Shown here one piece after another: positions 1-12,426 of a stretch of 64,000 nt of DNA (position 1 is its first letter; each line of letters begins with the position of its first letter). The stretch spans positions 35,443,022-35,507,021 of the forward strand of contig OY759261.1 of assembly GCA_963662155.1 (NCBI GenBank). Reading direction: 5' to 3'. Under the pieces are notes generated by a model, which was given only the letters and a program-made list of their open reading frames with translations, was not told where the DNA came from and did no database searches. A program made the translations under genes and the position numbers. This DNA comes from Lamellibrachia columna. Lineage: Eukaryota > Annelida > Polychaeta > Sabellida > Siboglinidae.

Positions 1-1050
1 TATACCTGCGAAATGATATGTTGTTTTTGTTATTTAAACCTTGGAAAGGATATGACTACCACATGAAGACAGTCCATTAACACTGTTTAACAGACTGTGT
101 AACAGCCAGAACATATATTCATATGTCGAACTACCAAAACAGCATAAGATAAATCATGTGCACACAAATCTTTAACAAATAGACTACTGAAAGTTAAACA
201 AATTACTGTTTTGTTTTCTTTAAAATGGTGCTGTTTTAACTTTTCAACGGATCCGCGTGATAGCAATGTGGTATGCTTAAAACTATTGATTAACATAATG
301 TTACCTTGCAAAATAATTTGCATTAGTAGTTTTGTTTGTAGTATGTCTGTTACAACTTACCTGTGTTATAAATAGCCAAGGTCTCTTTAATTTTTTAGAT
401 GCTGAAAAATTTCACAAATGATGTACCAATTAGCTCGCACCAAACTCTGCTTGTAAAAAACTACGACTCCGCCAGGTGGTACCACTCTATTGTTCCACCA
501 GGTGATAGAATCTCATTTTAATGTGTCACCACATAGCACTAACAAACACTATATTGTAAACACTGCAAATTATATCCGGTGTCATGTCTGTCGCTCTGAG
601 TTGGAATGCACATTTTGGTCAACCATTTGAGGTTACGACATAATTAAAACTACTTACGAGTCAAACATAGGAGAACAGTTCCTAGTGGTAAGGAAAAGAT
701 TCTATCAACATGACAAATGTGCTGTATCCATTCTAAAAACATGGACATGTCATGTAGTCATAATCAACCACGTGCTTCACAAAAATATGGGGAGCACATG
801 TCATATATCAATATTGGCTAGAGATTCAAAGAAGGGACTTGATTGAAGCTACCAGCCATTAATAATACATCCACATGTGGTCACAAGGACACCAGAACAT
901 TACAAAGTCTGCTGATATCAGCCATTATAATATACAATTTTCGATCTTCTGTCATCATTGAGCCTTGAAAAATGGGGGTGTTTGCATAATAGGGCATGTA
1001 TACATTGTATAGTTTAATGTCTTGATGCATAATTAATTGTGTCTGGAACT
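1..1050. other. AT-rich non-coding DNA
   Basis: No recognisable gene or repeat is seen. The short open frames here have no family signature, and stop codons are frequent on both strands. Confidence 0.4.
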
Positions 1051-1230
1051 GTTGCAGTACATACCGCCATGCTGTTATCCAAGTCTGCCCCCCCTTGTTG
1101 CAGTACATACCGCCATGCTGTTATCCAAGTCTGCCACCCTTGTTGCAGTACATACCGCCATGCTGTTATCCAAGTCTGCCCCCCTTGTTGCAGTACATAC
1201 CGCCATGCTGTTATCCAAGTCTGCCACCCA
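1051..1230. repeat. 45-bp minisatellite, four copies
   Basis: The block beginning GTTGCAGTACATACCGCC recurs at 1051, 1097, 1142 and 1187, a period of 45-46 bp, with each copy ending in AAGTCTGCC plus a C-run of variable length. The overlapping open frames on both strands are by-products of the repeat and are not called as genes. Confidence 0.9.
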
Positions 1231-1984
1231 TGCAAGCAGTAAGCACTGTACTTTATGTTTACTGTTTTTATTATCAGCACTTGTTTTGTATAGTTCTAAC
1301 TGTACAAGTACTTGCATTAGGAGACTCCATGTTATCCGATGGCAGCCAGTGCACTGGCTGAGCTTATTTTAGGAACAAGACCATCTTTAGCGGCATACCA
1401 TGTATGTCTGGGATAGTCAGGAAACTGTTGTCATGTGACCATCAACAAAAGGGTCGTGTGACACTGGAAGGGTAATTAATTTTGACTCTCGGAAAGACAA
1501 CGAGAACATCTCGTGACGTCGCATCGAGTACATGGATTTTATGTAGTCATATCTGATGGTGTACATATTTCACAAAGTAAATAAATATTTACTGTTTAAT
1601 TATACTTGTTGTGAAGAGTTACAATAAATTATTTGATTAATTATTTATTTGTATGGTAGTTGATCAATTCATATTCATCTACCTGCTTTTTACCTGTTTC
1701 ATGTCTTTTTATTCACACACACCATCACATTTTCATCTCAATTCCCAAGCTAATTACTATAAAGTTACAGATTGGCCTGCTTAGTTTGTTTTAGATTTCC
1801 AAAGTGTGACATTTTATACGTGGCTAATACAGAGTCATGAGCTGTGCTGGAAGAAGGCGAAGCATGGTTTTGTTGTATCAGGATCAAATAACCTTGTCCC
1901 CTTTGTTGCAGTCTTCGCGCTACAGCTACAACATGAACATGGTGAGTAATTGAACATCGTTGAACAACACATAGGCCTAATATC

Positions 1985-3091
1985 AACATGGATTCCTAAA
2001 AGAAAGGTCATGTCTAACCAATCTCTTATGTTTTTTGGAAGAAATTACAAAATGGGTAGATGTCGGGTCACCAGTGGGTGTTGTCTATTTAGATTTTCAG
2101 AAAGCTTTCGATAAAGTGCCTCATCAAAGATTGTTACTTAAACTAAAAGGTAATGATGTAATCAACTGGATAGAAAAGTGGCTTACACACAGAAAACAGA
2201 GAGTAATAGTAGATGGTGATATTTCAAACTGGAAATCTGTTTTGAGTGGGGTACCACAGGGATCAGTATTAGGCCGTATACTGTTTTTAATATATATATA
2301 TATATATAAATGATTTGGAGGATGACATATCTAGCAAAGTACACACATTTGCAGATGACATAAAAGTATTCAGAAAGGTTACTAATGATACAGATAAACA
2401 AAGTTGACAGGATGATCTAGAAAAATTAGTTAAATGGTCAGAAAAATGGCAAATGTTAGAAAAGGACTTAGGAGTTACAATAAGCGCTGATATGAAAGTT
2501 CCAGAGCAGTGTGGTATTGCAGCTTCAAAGGGTAATAAAATTCTTGGATTGATTAGAAGAAACAACATAAAAGGGAAACAAATTAATTATACCTCTTTAT
2601 AAAGCAATAGGTAGACCTCATTTAGAATACTGTATAAAAGCATAGAGACCATATCGTAAGAAGGCTATAGATACGCTTGAACGCATATAAAGGAGAGCAA
2701 CTAAAATGATTCCAGAACTGAGAGACCTTAGTTATGAAGAACGCCTGAAAGAATGTGGTTTAACAACTCTAGAGATTTAAGTTTTTAATAAATTGAATGG
2801 GTTTGAAAGTATTGAGATAAATATGTTTTTTCTCACTCAAGAAGGATAGCAGAACTAGAGGACATGAGGTAAAATTAGTAAAGGATCAATGTAGAGTGGA
2901 CACCAGGAAGCACTCTTTCTCACAGAGGACAATAAATGAATGGAACAAATTGTCTACAGATTGTGTAACTGCTAGCAGCGTGAATATGTTTAAAAACAAG
3001 GTTGACACATATCTCAAGAGGACTGGTTATAAGTAGATGAACACTGTTGGACTCTCGATAAGCCAATGGTTTCCTTGTCCACTTGCCATCT
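1985..3091 (+). mobile_element. Degenerate non-LTR retrotransposon (CR1/jockey-like), reverse transcriptase region
   Basis: The plus strand encodes a broken reverse transcriptase. Near 1985 an HGF..RSCLTNL-like start is visible, followed by a palm block with YLDFQKAFDKVPH (about 2086-2124) and SGVPQGSVLG (about 2245-2274). An (AT)n run then interrupts the frame. The catalytic FADD block lies near 2351, and a C-terminal LGLIRR block near 2547 is followed by a PELRDL-like block. Stops and a deletion between the KW-x-EKWQM and LEKDLG segments show it is dead. The 3' end contains TTGGACTCTCGATAAGCCA, which recurs at the end of the next copy. The exact clade is uncertain. Confidence 0.85.
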
Positions 3092-3095
3092 GGGC

Positions 3096-3910
3096 CTTAA
3101 ATTTTGGGAAGTGTAAATGTATACACATTGGACATGGAAATATGGACGAGGAATATAAAATGGGGAATGCTGTACTAGGTAGAACCACACAAGAAAAGGA
3201 CTTAGGAGTAATATTTAGTGCTGACATGAAAGTTTCAGAGCAATGTGGGATTGCTGCTTCGGAAGGAAATCAAATTCTAGGGCTAATTAGGAGAACTATC
3301 ACGTATAAGGAGAAGCATCTAATTGTACCCCTGTACAAAGCAATGCAATAGTTAGACCACATTTGGAATATTGTATTCAAGCATGGAGGCCATATCGTAA
3401 AAAAGACATAGACAAGCTAGAAAGAATACAACGAAGGGCAACTAAAATTATTCCAGAATTGAGAGACCATAGTTACGAAAGTCGCTTATTACAATGTGGT
3501 TTGACAACACTAGAGACCAGGAGACTAACAGGAGACCAAATAGAAGTGTTTAAAATAGTGAACGGTTAAGAGGTTGTTGATTGGAATATGTTCTTCAAAC
3601 TTAAAGACGGCAGTAGAACCAGATGACTCAAAGGAGCATTAGTTAAGGAGCAGTGTAGGTTGGACCCGAGAAAGTACTCTTTCTCACAGAGGGTGATAAA
3701 TGAATGGAACAAACTGCCAAATGATTGTGTTAATGCTAGTAGTGTGAATATGTTTAAAAATGGAATTGACAGATATCTGATAAGGGCGGGCTACACATAA
3801 ATAAGAAAATTGTTGGACTCTCGATAAGCCAATGGCTTCCTTGTCCACTTGCCATCTGGAACTTGTTTTTCGAGATGGCAATATTGTTAAATATTGTTAA
3901 ATCTTGTTAA
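3096..3910 (+). mobile_element. Second, 5'-truncated copy of the same LINE
   Basis: A second copy starts inside the reverse transcriptase C-terminal region (NFGKCKCIHIG near 3099). It continues through KDLGVIFSADMKVSEQ and the PYRKKDIDKLERIQRRATK block (about 3391-3446) to a 3' end with the same TTGGACTCTCGATAAGCCA segment. A tail of repeated ATTGTTAAA units and an A-run follows near 3880-3920. It is more intact than the upstream copy over the shared part, but stops at 3349 and 3567 break the frame. The head-to-tail arrangement suggests insertion of one copy at the 3' end of the other. Confidence 0.85.
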
Positions 3911-4041
3911 AAAAAAATTACATAACCTTTTCAACAAATGATGCTGCTTACTTAATCTTCTTCTTGTGTTGATTAATATAGAAAGTCATCACTCAGTTGC
4001 ACCACACACAGTTGCTTCGCACTTTGACCTCTTTCTGCTTA

Positions 4042-4095
4042 TGCATGCATGCATACATACATACATACATACATACATACATACATGCATGCATG
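4042..4095. repeat. (ATAC)n/(GCAT)n microsatellite
   Basis: Perfect CATA tetranucleotide repeats are flanked by GCAT repeats. Confidence 0.9.
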
Positions 4096-4131
4096 AATGC
4101 ACCAACACACTAGTACACGGCACACACAAAC

Positions 4132-4134
<3 letters not shown>

Positions 4135-4227
<93 letters not shown>
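4135..4227. repeat. (TG)n microsatellite
   Basis: About 46 uninterrupted TG units. The VCVCVC and HTHTHT open frames on the two strands are artefacts of it. Confidence 0.98.
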
Positions 4228-4228
<1 letters not shown>

Positions 4229-4269
4229 GGCAGCAGGAAATACCTCCACATAACCAGTGTTGCGGAACT

Positions 4270-5200
4270 ACAACCATAACAGTGACATTTAGTCTCTTGT
4301 GAATCTACATTTACAAACAGTTGATTCAATGTTTGAACTAGTATGTTTTGGATACTTTTCTAGCTGCCATGACACACAAATGCAAGATGGTTGTAAATAA
4401 GTAAACCTTCTCCCAGATAATGCAGTTCCCAAAGTCATATCAAGTTGTCCCTTCTACTTATCTCTCTAAAACATTGTTAAAGGCTTAGTGTATAAGGTAC
4501 CCTATAATTGAGAAACCGAGTCTGACATAAATCTTCTGATAAGATCTCAGAAATGTACAAAGGAAGATGGCTGCTATTGCAGGTTATAATTTATACATAT
4601 GTATATAGTATGTTTACATTATAGTACTGAAGCGTTACACGTGCATACTAGCTTTGCTATTATAATGTACACGACTCCTGCATTGTAATGTTTATGAACA
4701 CGTCTTCCAGCACAATGGAACACAAACCACAATGACATATTTTCACTTGTGAATTTACGGACAAATTGTTGATTAAGTGTTTGAAGTAATATGTGTTGGA
4801 TAAGTTTCTAACTCATGACACACAGAGTCGTTGTAAGTGCAAGATGCATGCTCTATCTTCAGGTTGTAGATAAGTAAACCTTCTCCCAGGTAATGCAATT
4901 CACAAAGTCAAATCAAGTTGTCCTTTCAACAAAACTCTCTGAAACATTTATAATGGTTTAGTTTTGGTTTGCTTTTAGCTTAGTTTGGTTTATCAGATAT
5001 CCTGAAATTGAGAAACTGAATCTAATATATAAACCTTCTTATAAGATGTCCGAAATGTACAGAGGAAGGTAGCTGCTAGTGCAGATTTTATTTATACATA
5101 ATATATTATATTCAGATTAAAGCACTGAAGTGTAACACGTGCATGCCATATTTGTCATTATAAATCGCACGACTCGTGCATTGTAATGTTTACGAACAAC
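4270..5200. repeat. Direct duplication of a ~460-bp sequence
   Basis: Copy A (about 4270-4705) and copy B (about 4729-5200) share, in the same order: a CTTGTGAAT block, a CTTCTCCCAG block followed by TAATGCA, AATCAAGTTGTCC-like and CCGAAATGTACA-like blocks, and a final block around TGCATTGTAATGTTTA. A third partial copy of the last block lies at about 7375-7490. No coding capacity is seen; this looks like a dispersed repeat family. Confidence 0.75.
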
Positions 5201-5783
5201 ATGATTTAGCCATAAATGTGTTTAGTATTCATATATTATTAGTGTGTGTTGATTGTGCTAGATAAGAGCTGTGGATACAGTTGTCTGCATTCGATAACTG
5301 TTGTTGGTTGTAGAAGAAGTACAACACGGCTGACGCCTGATATTTTGGCCGGACAATTAAAATAAATCAGACATCTGAGACTGATTGATTATTCACAACG
5401 TGAATCGCCATGTGAATGAACCAACTGTCTCCGAGACATGGGAATGCGAAACAATGTTCGATCATCAATCGACACTCCACGCGGCACGCTCGATTGCATT
5501 CGCTGTGGCTAGACTGGCACCACACCCGCTGGAACTGTCTATGCTAGAAGTTTCATTTGCCAGTTCGTAAGAAACTTTGTGTCATTACGTAAACTGTGAT
5601 TTTATAGTGAGTCGATGAACAATATTGGACGTTGTTAGATTGACATTTTATTCAGCAAACTTGATTAGGTATTGTTTACTACACTATTTAGATTTGTAGA
5701 AATATATAAATAAATTACACATACCCCTGTTATTACATTAATTGTAGTTGTACGAATATACACACACTGAACAATAACGAGCA

Positions 5784-5874
5784 TGTCCATTGGTTACTTG
5801 TACACTTGTTATATTTCCATTGGTTACTTGTACACTTGTTATATGTCCATTGGTTACTTGTACACTTGTTATAT
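5784..5874. repeat. 30-bp tandem repeat, three copies
   Basis: Three near-perfect copies of a unit that begins TCCATTGGTTACTTG and ends ACACTTGTTATAT. Confidence 0.9.
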
Positions 5875-6299
5875 GCATGCGAATATAATCTTGTTTTATA
5901 TATTATTTTGCACATTCTTGTACTGGTTTGTTTTGGTAGATGTAGCATTTAATATATTGAATAATCTGAATGTATAATACTGATTGGTTTGGGGGAAACG
6001 TGTACATTACGTGTAATTACGCATTATGGACATGGATTGTCAAGTGTACGTATGTATAATGATGTCGCTTAATTTTAGGCAACAATTATGCTGCATACTC
6101 CCAGTACACAATTTGTCTGCTTATGCACGTTTTCAGATGCTGTGGCATTGATATATTTAACTGTCTGTCCCTTGTCTGATTATGCACAATACCGTGTTGA
6201 CCGACATCTGCTGGGCAGTGGTTATCTCTGTTGTTTCAGCTGATGTACATTCAAAGAGGGTCCTATGTTAATTATGTGTATGTAACAGCGTTAGACGGT

Positions 6300-6650
6300 T
6301 GCCCACTGTTGCAGGATAACCATTATCGCCGCCAGGGGCTTCTGACTAATCAGCACCCCTGGTATATCGACCTATTTAAACGTGGAACTTTCAATCGCTG
6401 TGCTAACCAATGTTATTGGTCACTCAGATTTACAGAGCTCTCATACGGGAACTTAACTTTAATTGGTAGTAGACCCGTCGTTCTTTGAAGTTTGGTGGTG
6501 GGCGTATCTACTCCCCCAACACACGACGACCAAGACAGGAAGTGGGACTAAGACAAATGTTTCAGCGTACATCGACACTTTGTGGGGGATAAACTGACAA
6601 ATCTACGTTTCAACAGTTCGATTTATCATGAATATGCCAGAGTTGTTAGT
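6300..6650. repeat. Dispersed repeat, copy 1
   Basis: This stretch shares ordered blocks with about 14840-15200, including CATACGGGAACTTAACTTTAA-like, GACCCGTCGT, TTTGAAGTTTGG, CAAGACAGGAAGTGGGA and ACGTTTCAACAG blocks. It is an unclassified interspersed repeat in the same orientation at both sites. Confidence 0.7.
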
Positions 6651-6796
6651 ACTACTACCGCACCCTGGTAGCGAGGACGAGGATAGCTGACATGTAAACC
6701 TTCTTATAAGATGTCAGAAATGTACAAAGGAAAGTGGTTTTAATTTACACATATCTATGTAAAATAACAACACAAGTCCAGTTTATATTATAATTA

Positions 6797-7341
6797 TGGT
6801 GGGGGTCGGATACAGAGGGTGACCTAGTGGCGGAGTGACCCCCACCGACACCATGTGAATTGCATATAAGTCAGTAGTGATACAGATAGTACTGGTAGTG
6901 GGTAGCTGATAGGCATAATTTACTAATTATGTGTAAACACCTTTTGTGGACCAGCATGCTTGCTGAGTTTATTTGATGTATCTCATTTTGATTATGTATG
7001 CTTGCCTAATTTCCTGCTACTTAAATAAATATATAAATGTCATTCCTTGGCCCATTTCAATATACGCTGGACTTGTGTTGTTATTTTGCATAAATGACAT
7101 TTAATGTATTAATGAGCCGGAAATTAGGCAAGCATACATCATCAAAACGAAATACATCACATAATCATAGCAAATACGCCGGCCCCAAAAAGGTGTTTAC
7201 ATATAATAATTATTAAATTATGCATAGCAGCTGCCCTCTATTAGTACTATCTATACCACTACTGACTGTTATTTACATTTCACATGATATCGGTGGGGGT
7301 CACTCCGCCACTAGGTCACCCCCTGTGACCGACCCCCACCA
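6797..7341. mobile_element. Foldback (MITE-like) element with ~230-bp inverted arms
   Basis: The element starts TGGTGGGGGTCGG and ends CCGACCCCCACCA. Inverted blocks continue inward: GACCTAGTGGCGGAGTGACC against GGTCACTCCGCCACTAGGTC, then TGTAAACACC against GGTGTTTACA, and TATGCTTGCCTAATTTCC against GGAAATTAGGCAAGCATA. A loop of about 80 bp separates the arms. There is no coding capacity and no convincing target duplication, so the superfamily is unknown. Confidence 0.85.
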
Positions 7342-7490
7342 AAATAACACATATTTTTATATTATATTCATATTAGATTACACCTGCATACTATGTTTGT
7401 TATTATGATGTACACAACTCATGCATTGTAATGTTTATGAACAACATGATTTAGCCAGAAATGTTTTTGGTTTTCATATTATCTATACAA

Positions 7491-8286
7491 ATTACCATAG
7501 TAATTTCACAAGGCTGATGTATACAATCGCGCGGGATATGATCAAAGTTCTGGGCGCGAGGCTGGAGGAACGCCCCAATGACTAGCCTCCATTACCCAGG
7601 CTCTGGGATGTGGCGCCACCATGTGTCGCTCACACCACAGCCAGATTAACTTTAAACTTTGATTATATTGTCACAACTGTCACACTGAAAAATGTAATAA
7701 AGCAAAATAATGTATAGTGTGGAATCTCGATATTGATGCTGATTGGCTGCTTGCGGTTCACGGTAACGCCTACACAACATTTAGCGGGTAACTGTTAAAC
7801 CAGGAGTCAGACTCTCTTCTCGGCGAGTTCACGAAGGCGAGCGTGAGTCGGATAAGCGAGACCAATGATTGGACGGAATCGTCACCTTCGAGTTTGTTGT
7901 GCGCGTCGCCTACTGGGTGGACGTCAAGGGTCGTCAGCTCGAGCTTGCCACCAGAAGAGGATGGAAGAACCCAACGTCGACCAGTCTTCGCTAACTGATT
8001 CATACGGAGTACGTTTAACAAGACTGCCACCTAGTACAAAAGGCCCAGATCGCAAGGGGATAATGAAGCCTTTGGCTTATCGATAGGCCAACAAGTGTTC
8101 ATCTATGTTTGTAAACTGCCCTTCTGAGACATACGTCAGTTTTGTTTTTATGCATTCAGGCTGCTAGCATTTACACAATCTGTAGATAATCTGTTCCATT
8201 AATTGGTCGACCTCTTGCCCGCATCAACAATGAGCTGCTCAAGCAAGTGGTTTCCAGCATCGACAAGGTGTATGACACCGATGATT
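7491..8286. other. Unassigned sequence
   Basis: No supported gene. A short open frame at 7865-8086 has no recognisable family. The end of this stretch may be a coding remnant, because a short open frame closes just before the foldback arm at 8287. Confidence 0.3.
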
Positions 8287-9408
8287 AAAGTGAAACCAAA
8301 GGCATGTTTGGGGCCTTTGCACCTGTAAGACTACTTGAAAACTAACCATTTGCAACTATAATCAAGAGTATCACGCAAGTGGTTAACGAAATATACCTCG
8401 TTGAACATCGAATTTGTTTGCATGGGCAGCGAGTGCTGACTAGGTTCCCACAACTCCAACTTTAAACGCCTGATCATAGACGTAGACGATTTTAGTCACA
8501 CACTTGCCAATACGTTTGGACATGCTGTTTGCGTCTAAAATCAACTTATTTGGCAAGATAGTCCATTCATTCATTGTTTACTAACCGCCTCGCCTTCCGA
8601 TTTTACAGCTTTCATCGAGTAGGGCCGGAACGATACACCGGTGTACATGTGTATCGGTACACGATACACAATATCCGTATCGCGGTACACTGCGATATGC
8701 GATAGCGGTAAGCAAAACATTATTCGCGTCACCTTTGTGAAGCAACAAACGTTCAACGCGAACCACACCTGCCTGTGTATCGATAAAGTAGCGAAATATA
8801 ACATGTGTATATAACTATAATCTTTGTAACTTCTATACACTATTATTAGTTTTCAATGCGCGCGAGCAATTTGGGCCTCATGTGAGTGACGCTGTGACGT
8901 TTGCTGTAGCGTTGTCTTGTCCATGTGATAAATAAACGTGTGTTTTACTGTTGTTCTATCATTCTAGTCAGTGTAGTTTGTATCGCGATACGTATCGTAA
9001 CGTGAAGTAGTGTATCGTTCCAGCCCTATTCACTAATGTCTGTTTTTTTCATGGTAAATTTACATCCGAATGCTGCACGGTACAGCATTGTAACAGTTTT
9101 TGCTGTCAATCTATTATAAAAGCAAATAAAAATGTAACTGCACATCTCAACCATATTAACCACGATGTGCACAGCCTACGTCAGAGCAACGTTGGCTGTA
9201 AAGGGGCTACTCGCCGCTGATTGGTCAACATTACAAACACTGATGAATATTTCAGTCTCCTCAAAAAATTACATTAAACTAGATTTTTGCACTTTTAGAA
9301 AAGATTACCAGTAAAACACTTCCATGATATTCTTGATTGTAGTTGCAAATGGTTAGTTGTTAGGCACTCTTGTGCAAAGGCCCAAACCAATGACTTTGAT
9401 TTCACTTT
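8287..9408. mobile_element. Foldback element with a nested MITE
   Basis: Inverted arms are seen at about 8287-8390 and 9290-9408. AAAGTGAAA, GGCCTTTGCAC, CTAACCATTTGCAACTA and AATCAAGA on the left are matched by their complements in reverse order on the right. The interior holds a separate small transposon at 8620-9028. No open frame of interest is present. Confidence 0.7.
8620..9028. mobile_element. Small hAT-like MITE nested in a foldback element
   Basis: The 409-bp element has matching ends: TAGGGCCGGAACGATACAC on the left, and the complement of TAGGGCTGGAACGATACAC on the right, one mismatch. Subterminal ATCG/CGAT-rich repeats (GTATCG, CGATAC) lie inside both ends. An 8-bp target duplication is not obvious, so the hAT label rests on the terminal sequence style only. 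A related sequence is visible near 12200-12290. Confidence 0.6.
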
Positions 9409-9807
9409 AACAATGACGGGCACGCCGAGTCAGCTCTAGGCGAGAGAGCTGAGACTACGAGACGTCCGCCCAGACACCGACTGGTACATCTTTCGCAGCA
9501 AGGCGACTGTGGTTACAGGGCTGGTGAGGAAAGACACGGATTCCGTGAGTCCCGCTATCATCGACGCGTTAAGTAAGGGTGACTTTGGTCAGTACGTGCT
9601 AACAGTAGCGTATTTAGGGGACCATTGCACCACGCCCCTTTGGTTTTGGGATACGAATGTTCTCGTATGTAACCTGTTGTACCACTACGTCGTAGCATAG
9701 CTAACCAAGCTACGCCCCACGTCATTGCGTGCCTCCTCGTTGAGAGTGGTGGAACTGTTGCTCCGTCTGACAACCACTGTCTGCTTTACGAAAATATTAT
9801 TGTCAGA
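9409..9807. other. Unassigned stretch with an unrecognised open segment
   Basis: The plus strand at about 9430-9700 is open for a stretch but matches no family I know. A terminus-like motif (GCGTATTTAGGGG) near 9608 hints at another small transposon end. Confidence 0.25.
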
Positions 9808-9902
9808 CAGTGGCGTATTTATGGGGGGGTATTGGGCAATGCCCCCGGTAGCAAGGTAAACTAATGGGTCACTAAGCTTGGCCTTTCCTAGATACGCCAC
9901 TG
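9808..9902. mobile_element. 95-bp miniature inverted-repeat element
   Basis: It begins CAGTGGCGTA and ends TACGCCACTG, a perfect 10-bp terminal inverted repeat with weaker pairing inward. No target duplication is evident. Confidence 0.6.
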
Positions 9903-10283
9903 TTGGTACTCCATCTAATCATAAGAATAAGATAATTCTTGTGTAATACGATATCGGCAGTTGAATTTGTGGTGTGAGTCGACCCGTCAAATATGTTTAA
10001 TATTACTGTTATCTGGAATAATAACTATTTTATCGGTATATTGTTTGTAATATAGTATGCTACATTTTGTAACATAACAAAAGCGAATATATGAGTTTAT
10101 TACATTAATTATCTATCAAAGATATGTTGAAATAGGCATCTTAATTATTGGTGTATCGCAAATTGTCTTCAATTGTTTATTTAGACAAGACTACAAATTG
10201 AGCAACGCTATATTAGATTGTAACTATGATATATCACCAAATAACTAAAAAAATTATGTGTATTCACTGATTTTTATAACACC

Positions 10284-10379
10284 TCACTGGTGGCCAAATT
10301 AACGTTTTGCACATACACATAATCCAGTGTACTGTGGATTAGAAAATATCCGCTGATATGGAACACTCGGCCACCAGTA
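10284..10379. mobile_element. ~96-bp inverted-repeat element
   Basis: Ends TCACTGGTGGCC and GGCCACCAGTAA form a 12-bp inverted repeat with one mismatch. It is too short for certainty. Confidence 0.4.
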
Positions 10380-10789
10380 ATACAGTTAAAGGTACAAACA
10401 ATAATTATTTAGTTTGGAAAGTGTAAATAGAAATCTGCCTAACATTGTCGCCATCTAGCGACTATCGCGAAAACAACGTCTGCACCCCAACCTGGAAGTT
10501 CGATACATTATGCACTGCATATAATGTACCTCCTAAAAAAGCCAGGCGGGCATCATACAAATCAGACATGATAACACTTTAATTAAAGTGGTCTGAGAAT
10601 CATGACAAATTCTATATGACAAGCAAGTCGTACTGGAGTTTCCATACATTTAAGCAAGACGTACTGGGGTTTCCATACACCTAATCATAGTTACTGAATT
10701 GCTACTGAATTTAGGCTTTTTCTGCTGTATACAGGTCCGGTTGCTTAGAAAGACAAAATAGCCAAATAATTGTATGATACCTTTCTATT

Positions 10790-11515
10790 ACTATCAGTTG
10801 CCATCCATCTACTTGCAAATCCTACATCAGCTACTAGTGTCCCCTTGTGTGACTATGCTCATAGTCTCTTAGTTTTTTTGTTCAACACTTTTCACAGCTG
10901 TATGGATCAGATAAGGTGACATACACTATTCACTGCTTAATTCATTTAGTTGAAGATGTGAAAGTTCATGGTAATCTTGACATATTCTCTGCATTTTCAT
11001 TTGAAAGTTTCCTTGGTCGACTAAAAAATGGTTAGGAAGCCAAACGTGCTCCTGCAAGTGATCGTGAGGATAGCAGAGACGTCCGCATTACCAGCTGTGG
11101 TTCAAGACCACCCAGACCTGTTTGTTCAGGGTTTAAAAAAGCAGCCCACTCGGGGCCTGTTCCCAACAGGAAACATGTATTTTTCATGTTTGCAATGTGG
11201 GGAAGCACGGTTGAAAATATTTAATATTGCAGTAGAAGTATCTAACAATTGTGTTAAACCTGATTCATAGGTTGCTCTTGTGCAGAATATTATCCAATGT
11301 GAAACAGAGGTTTACATTGTGTACAAACTATTTCTAGTACACAGGGCATTTTTATCTTATCCATTATATTCATGAAAGCCAGATATTCATGTAGTAGAAC
11401 ATATGAGTGACATACTCTATGTCATTAATGTTAAATCAGTCATGGGGAAATATGTCTTGCTGCCATTTAGAAGAGTCCACATTGCAATGCCTGTCATTCA
11501 TACAGTTTGATTTAT
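10790..11515 (+). pseudogene. CACTA/EnSpm-type transposase-domain relic
   Basis: The plus strand reads, across at least two frames, like the C-terminal half of the 'transposase domain-containing' proteins of animal CACTA-type elements. About 10835-10900 has YAHSLLVFLFNTF. About 10896-11030 has LYGSDKVTY, HLVEDVKVHG and FSFESFLGRLK. The frame changes at about 11028 and continues MVRKPNVLLQVIVRIAE. After a stop, about 11270-11515 shows a further family-like block (VALVQNIIQCE, then GKYVLLPFRRVHIA). Stops and the frame change make it a pseudogene. The catalytic N-terminal half is not seen. Assignment comes from the remembered order of the conserved blocks; superfamily confidence is moderate. Confidence 0.65.
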
Positions 11516-12426
11516 CCTAACGTTGCATTTTCTGATTTACCTTTATCATTTGTATTTAATTTTCGTTGGTCTCCAGCATGTTTGTTGTTGTGGTCTTCGG
11601 AAAAAAAACCAAGAATCAGTTGAACTGGTAGCCTCGAATTGGCTCATTACCAATACAACTGGCCGCCATTCAAGACGACAACAGCAATCAGCAGAGCCGT
11701 GCGAGACAGGCTGGAGCCCGATCCCGCACTTTGGTAAGTGTACGATGTACGAGTGCTATGTACATGTCGTGAGTGAACATTCTTTTTTCCTACACTGGGT
11801 ATATTTGACTATTTGTATACATTATTTTTGAGATAATGTACCTAACTAAAATAGTAACACGTCTGTAATTTGTATGGTTATTATTTTTAATGCTGCACAG
11901 GCAGAAAGTATTTCGGTTATACAAATGTACTATACATTACATGCAAAAATATTTTACAAAGTTTTATCGTGTTGAAAGTTGAATCTACATTAAAAGCAAG
12001 CCTTGGAAACCATTTCAAGTCGACACATTTGTAAAGTAGTCAATGCCAACGCAGTCAATTTGCTTGCTAGTAAGTTGCTACCTGTTAGAATATCGCTGGG
12101 TCTCGCGTTAGAGATGTCACTAGTTTAATTATTACATTTTTGTCCTGGACATTGTGTTTACAGCTGTGTAGCACAGTGCTTATCAATTATTTATTTACAG
12201 GTGTGTATCGTTATATATCGCGATATGTATTGTATCTTGACACAAATATTGCGATGCCTATCGCATAGTGGCTTTGTGTATCATTACAACCTTAGTATGT
12301 ATCTTTTTTTCTGCATCTGGTTGTTGACTAACCTATACTACGTGTACTAAAGTGGGATGTTGGCCTGTGATTTGTGTTGTGATGTTTTTTCATATTTGAA
12401 TAAATTATACTGTAGAAACCTATGAA
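11516..12426. other. Unassigned; one weak exon-like segment
   Basis: Plus-strand 11577-11733 is open and bounded by an acceptor-like CTCCAG and a donor-like GGTAAGTG, but the translated product matches nothing I know. Around 12200-12290, CGATATG-rich sequence and a GTGTATCATTACAACC end resemble the MITE at 8620-9028. Confidence 0.3.
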
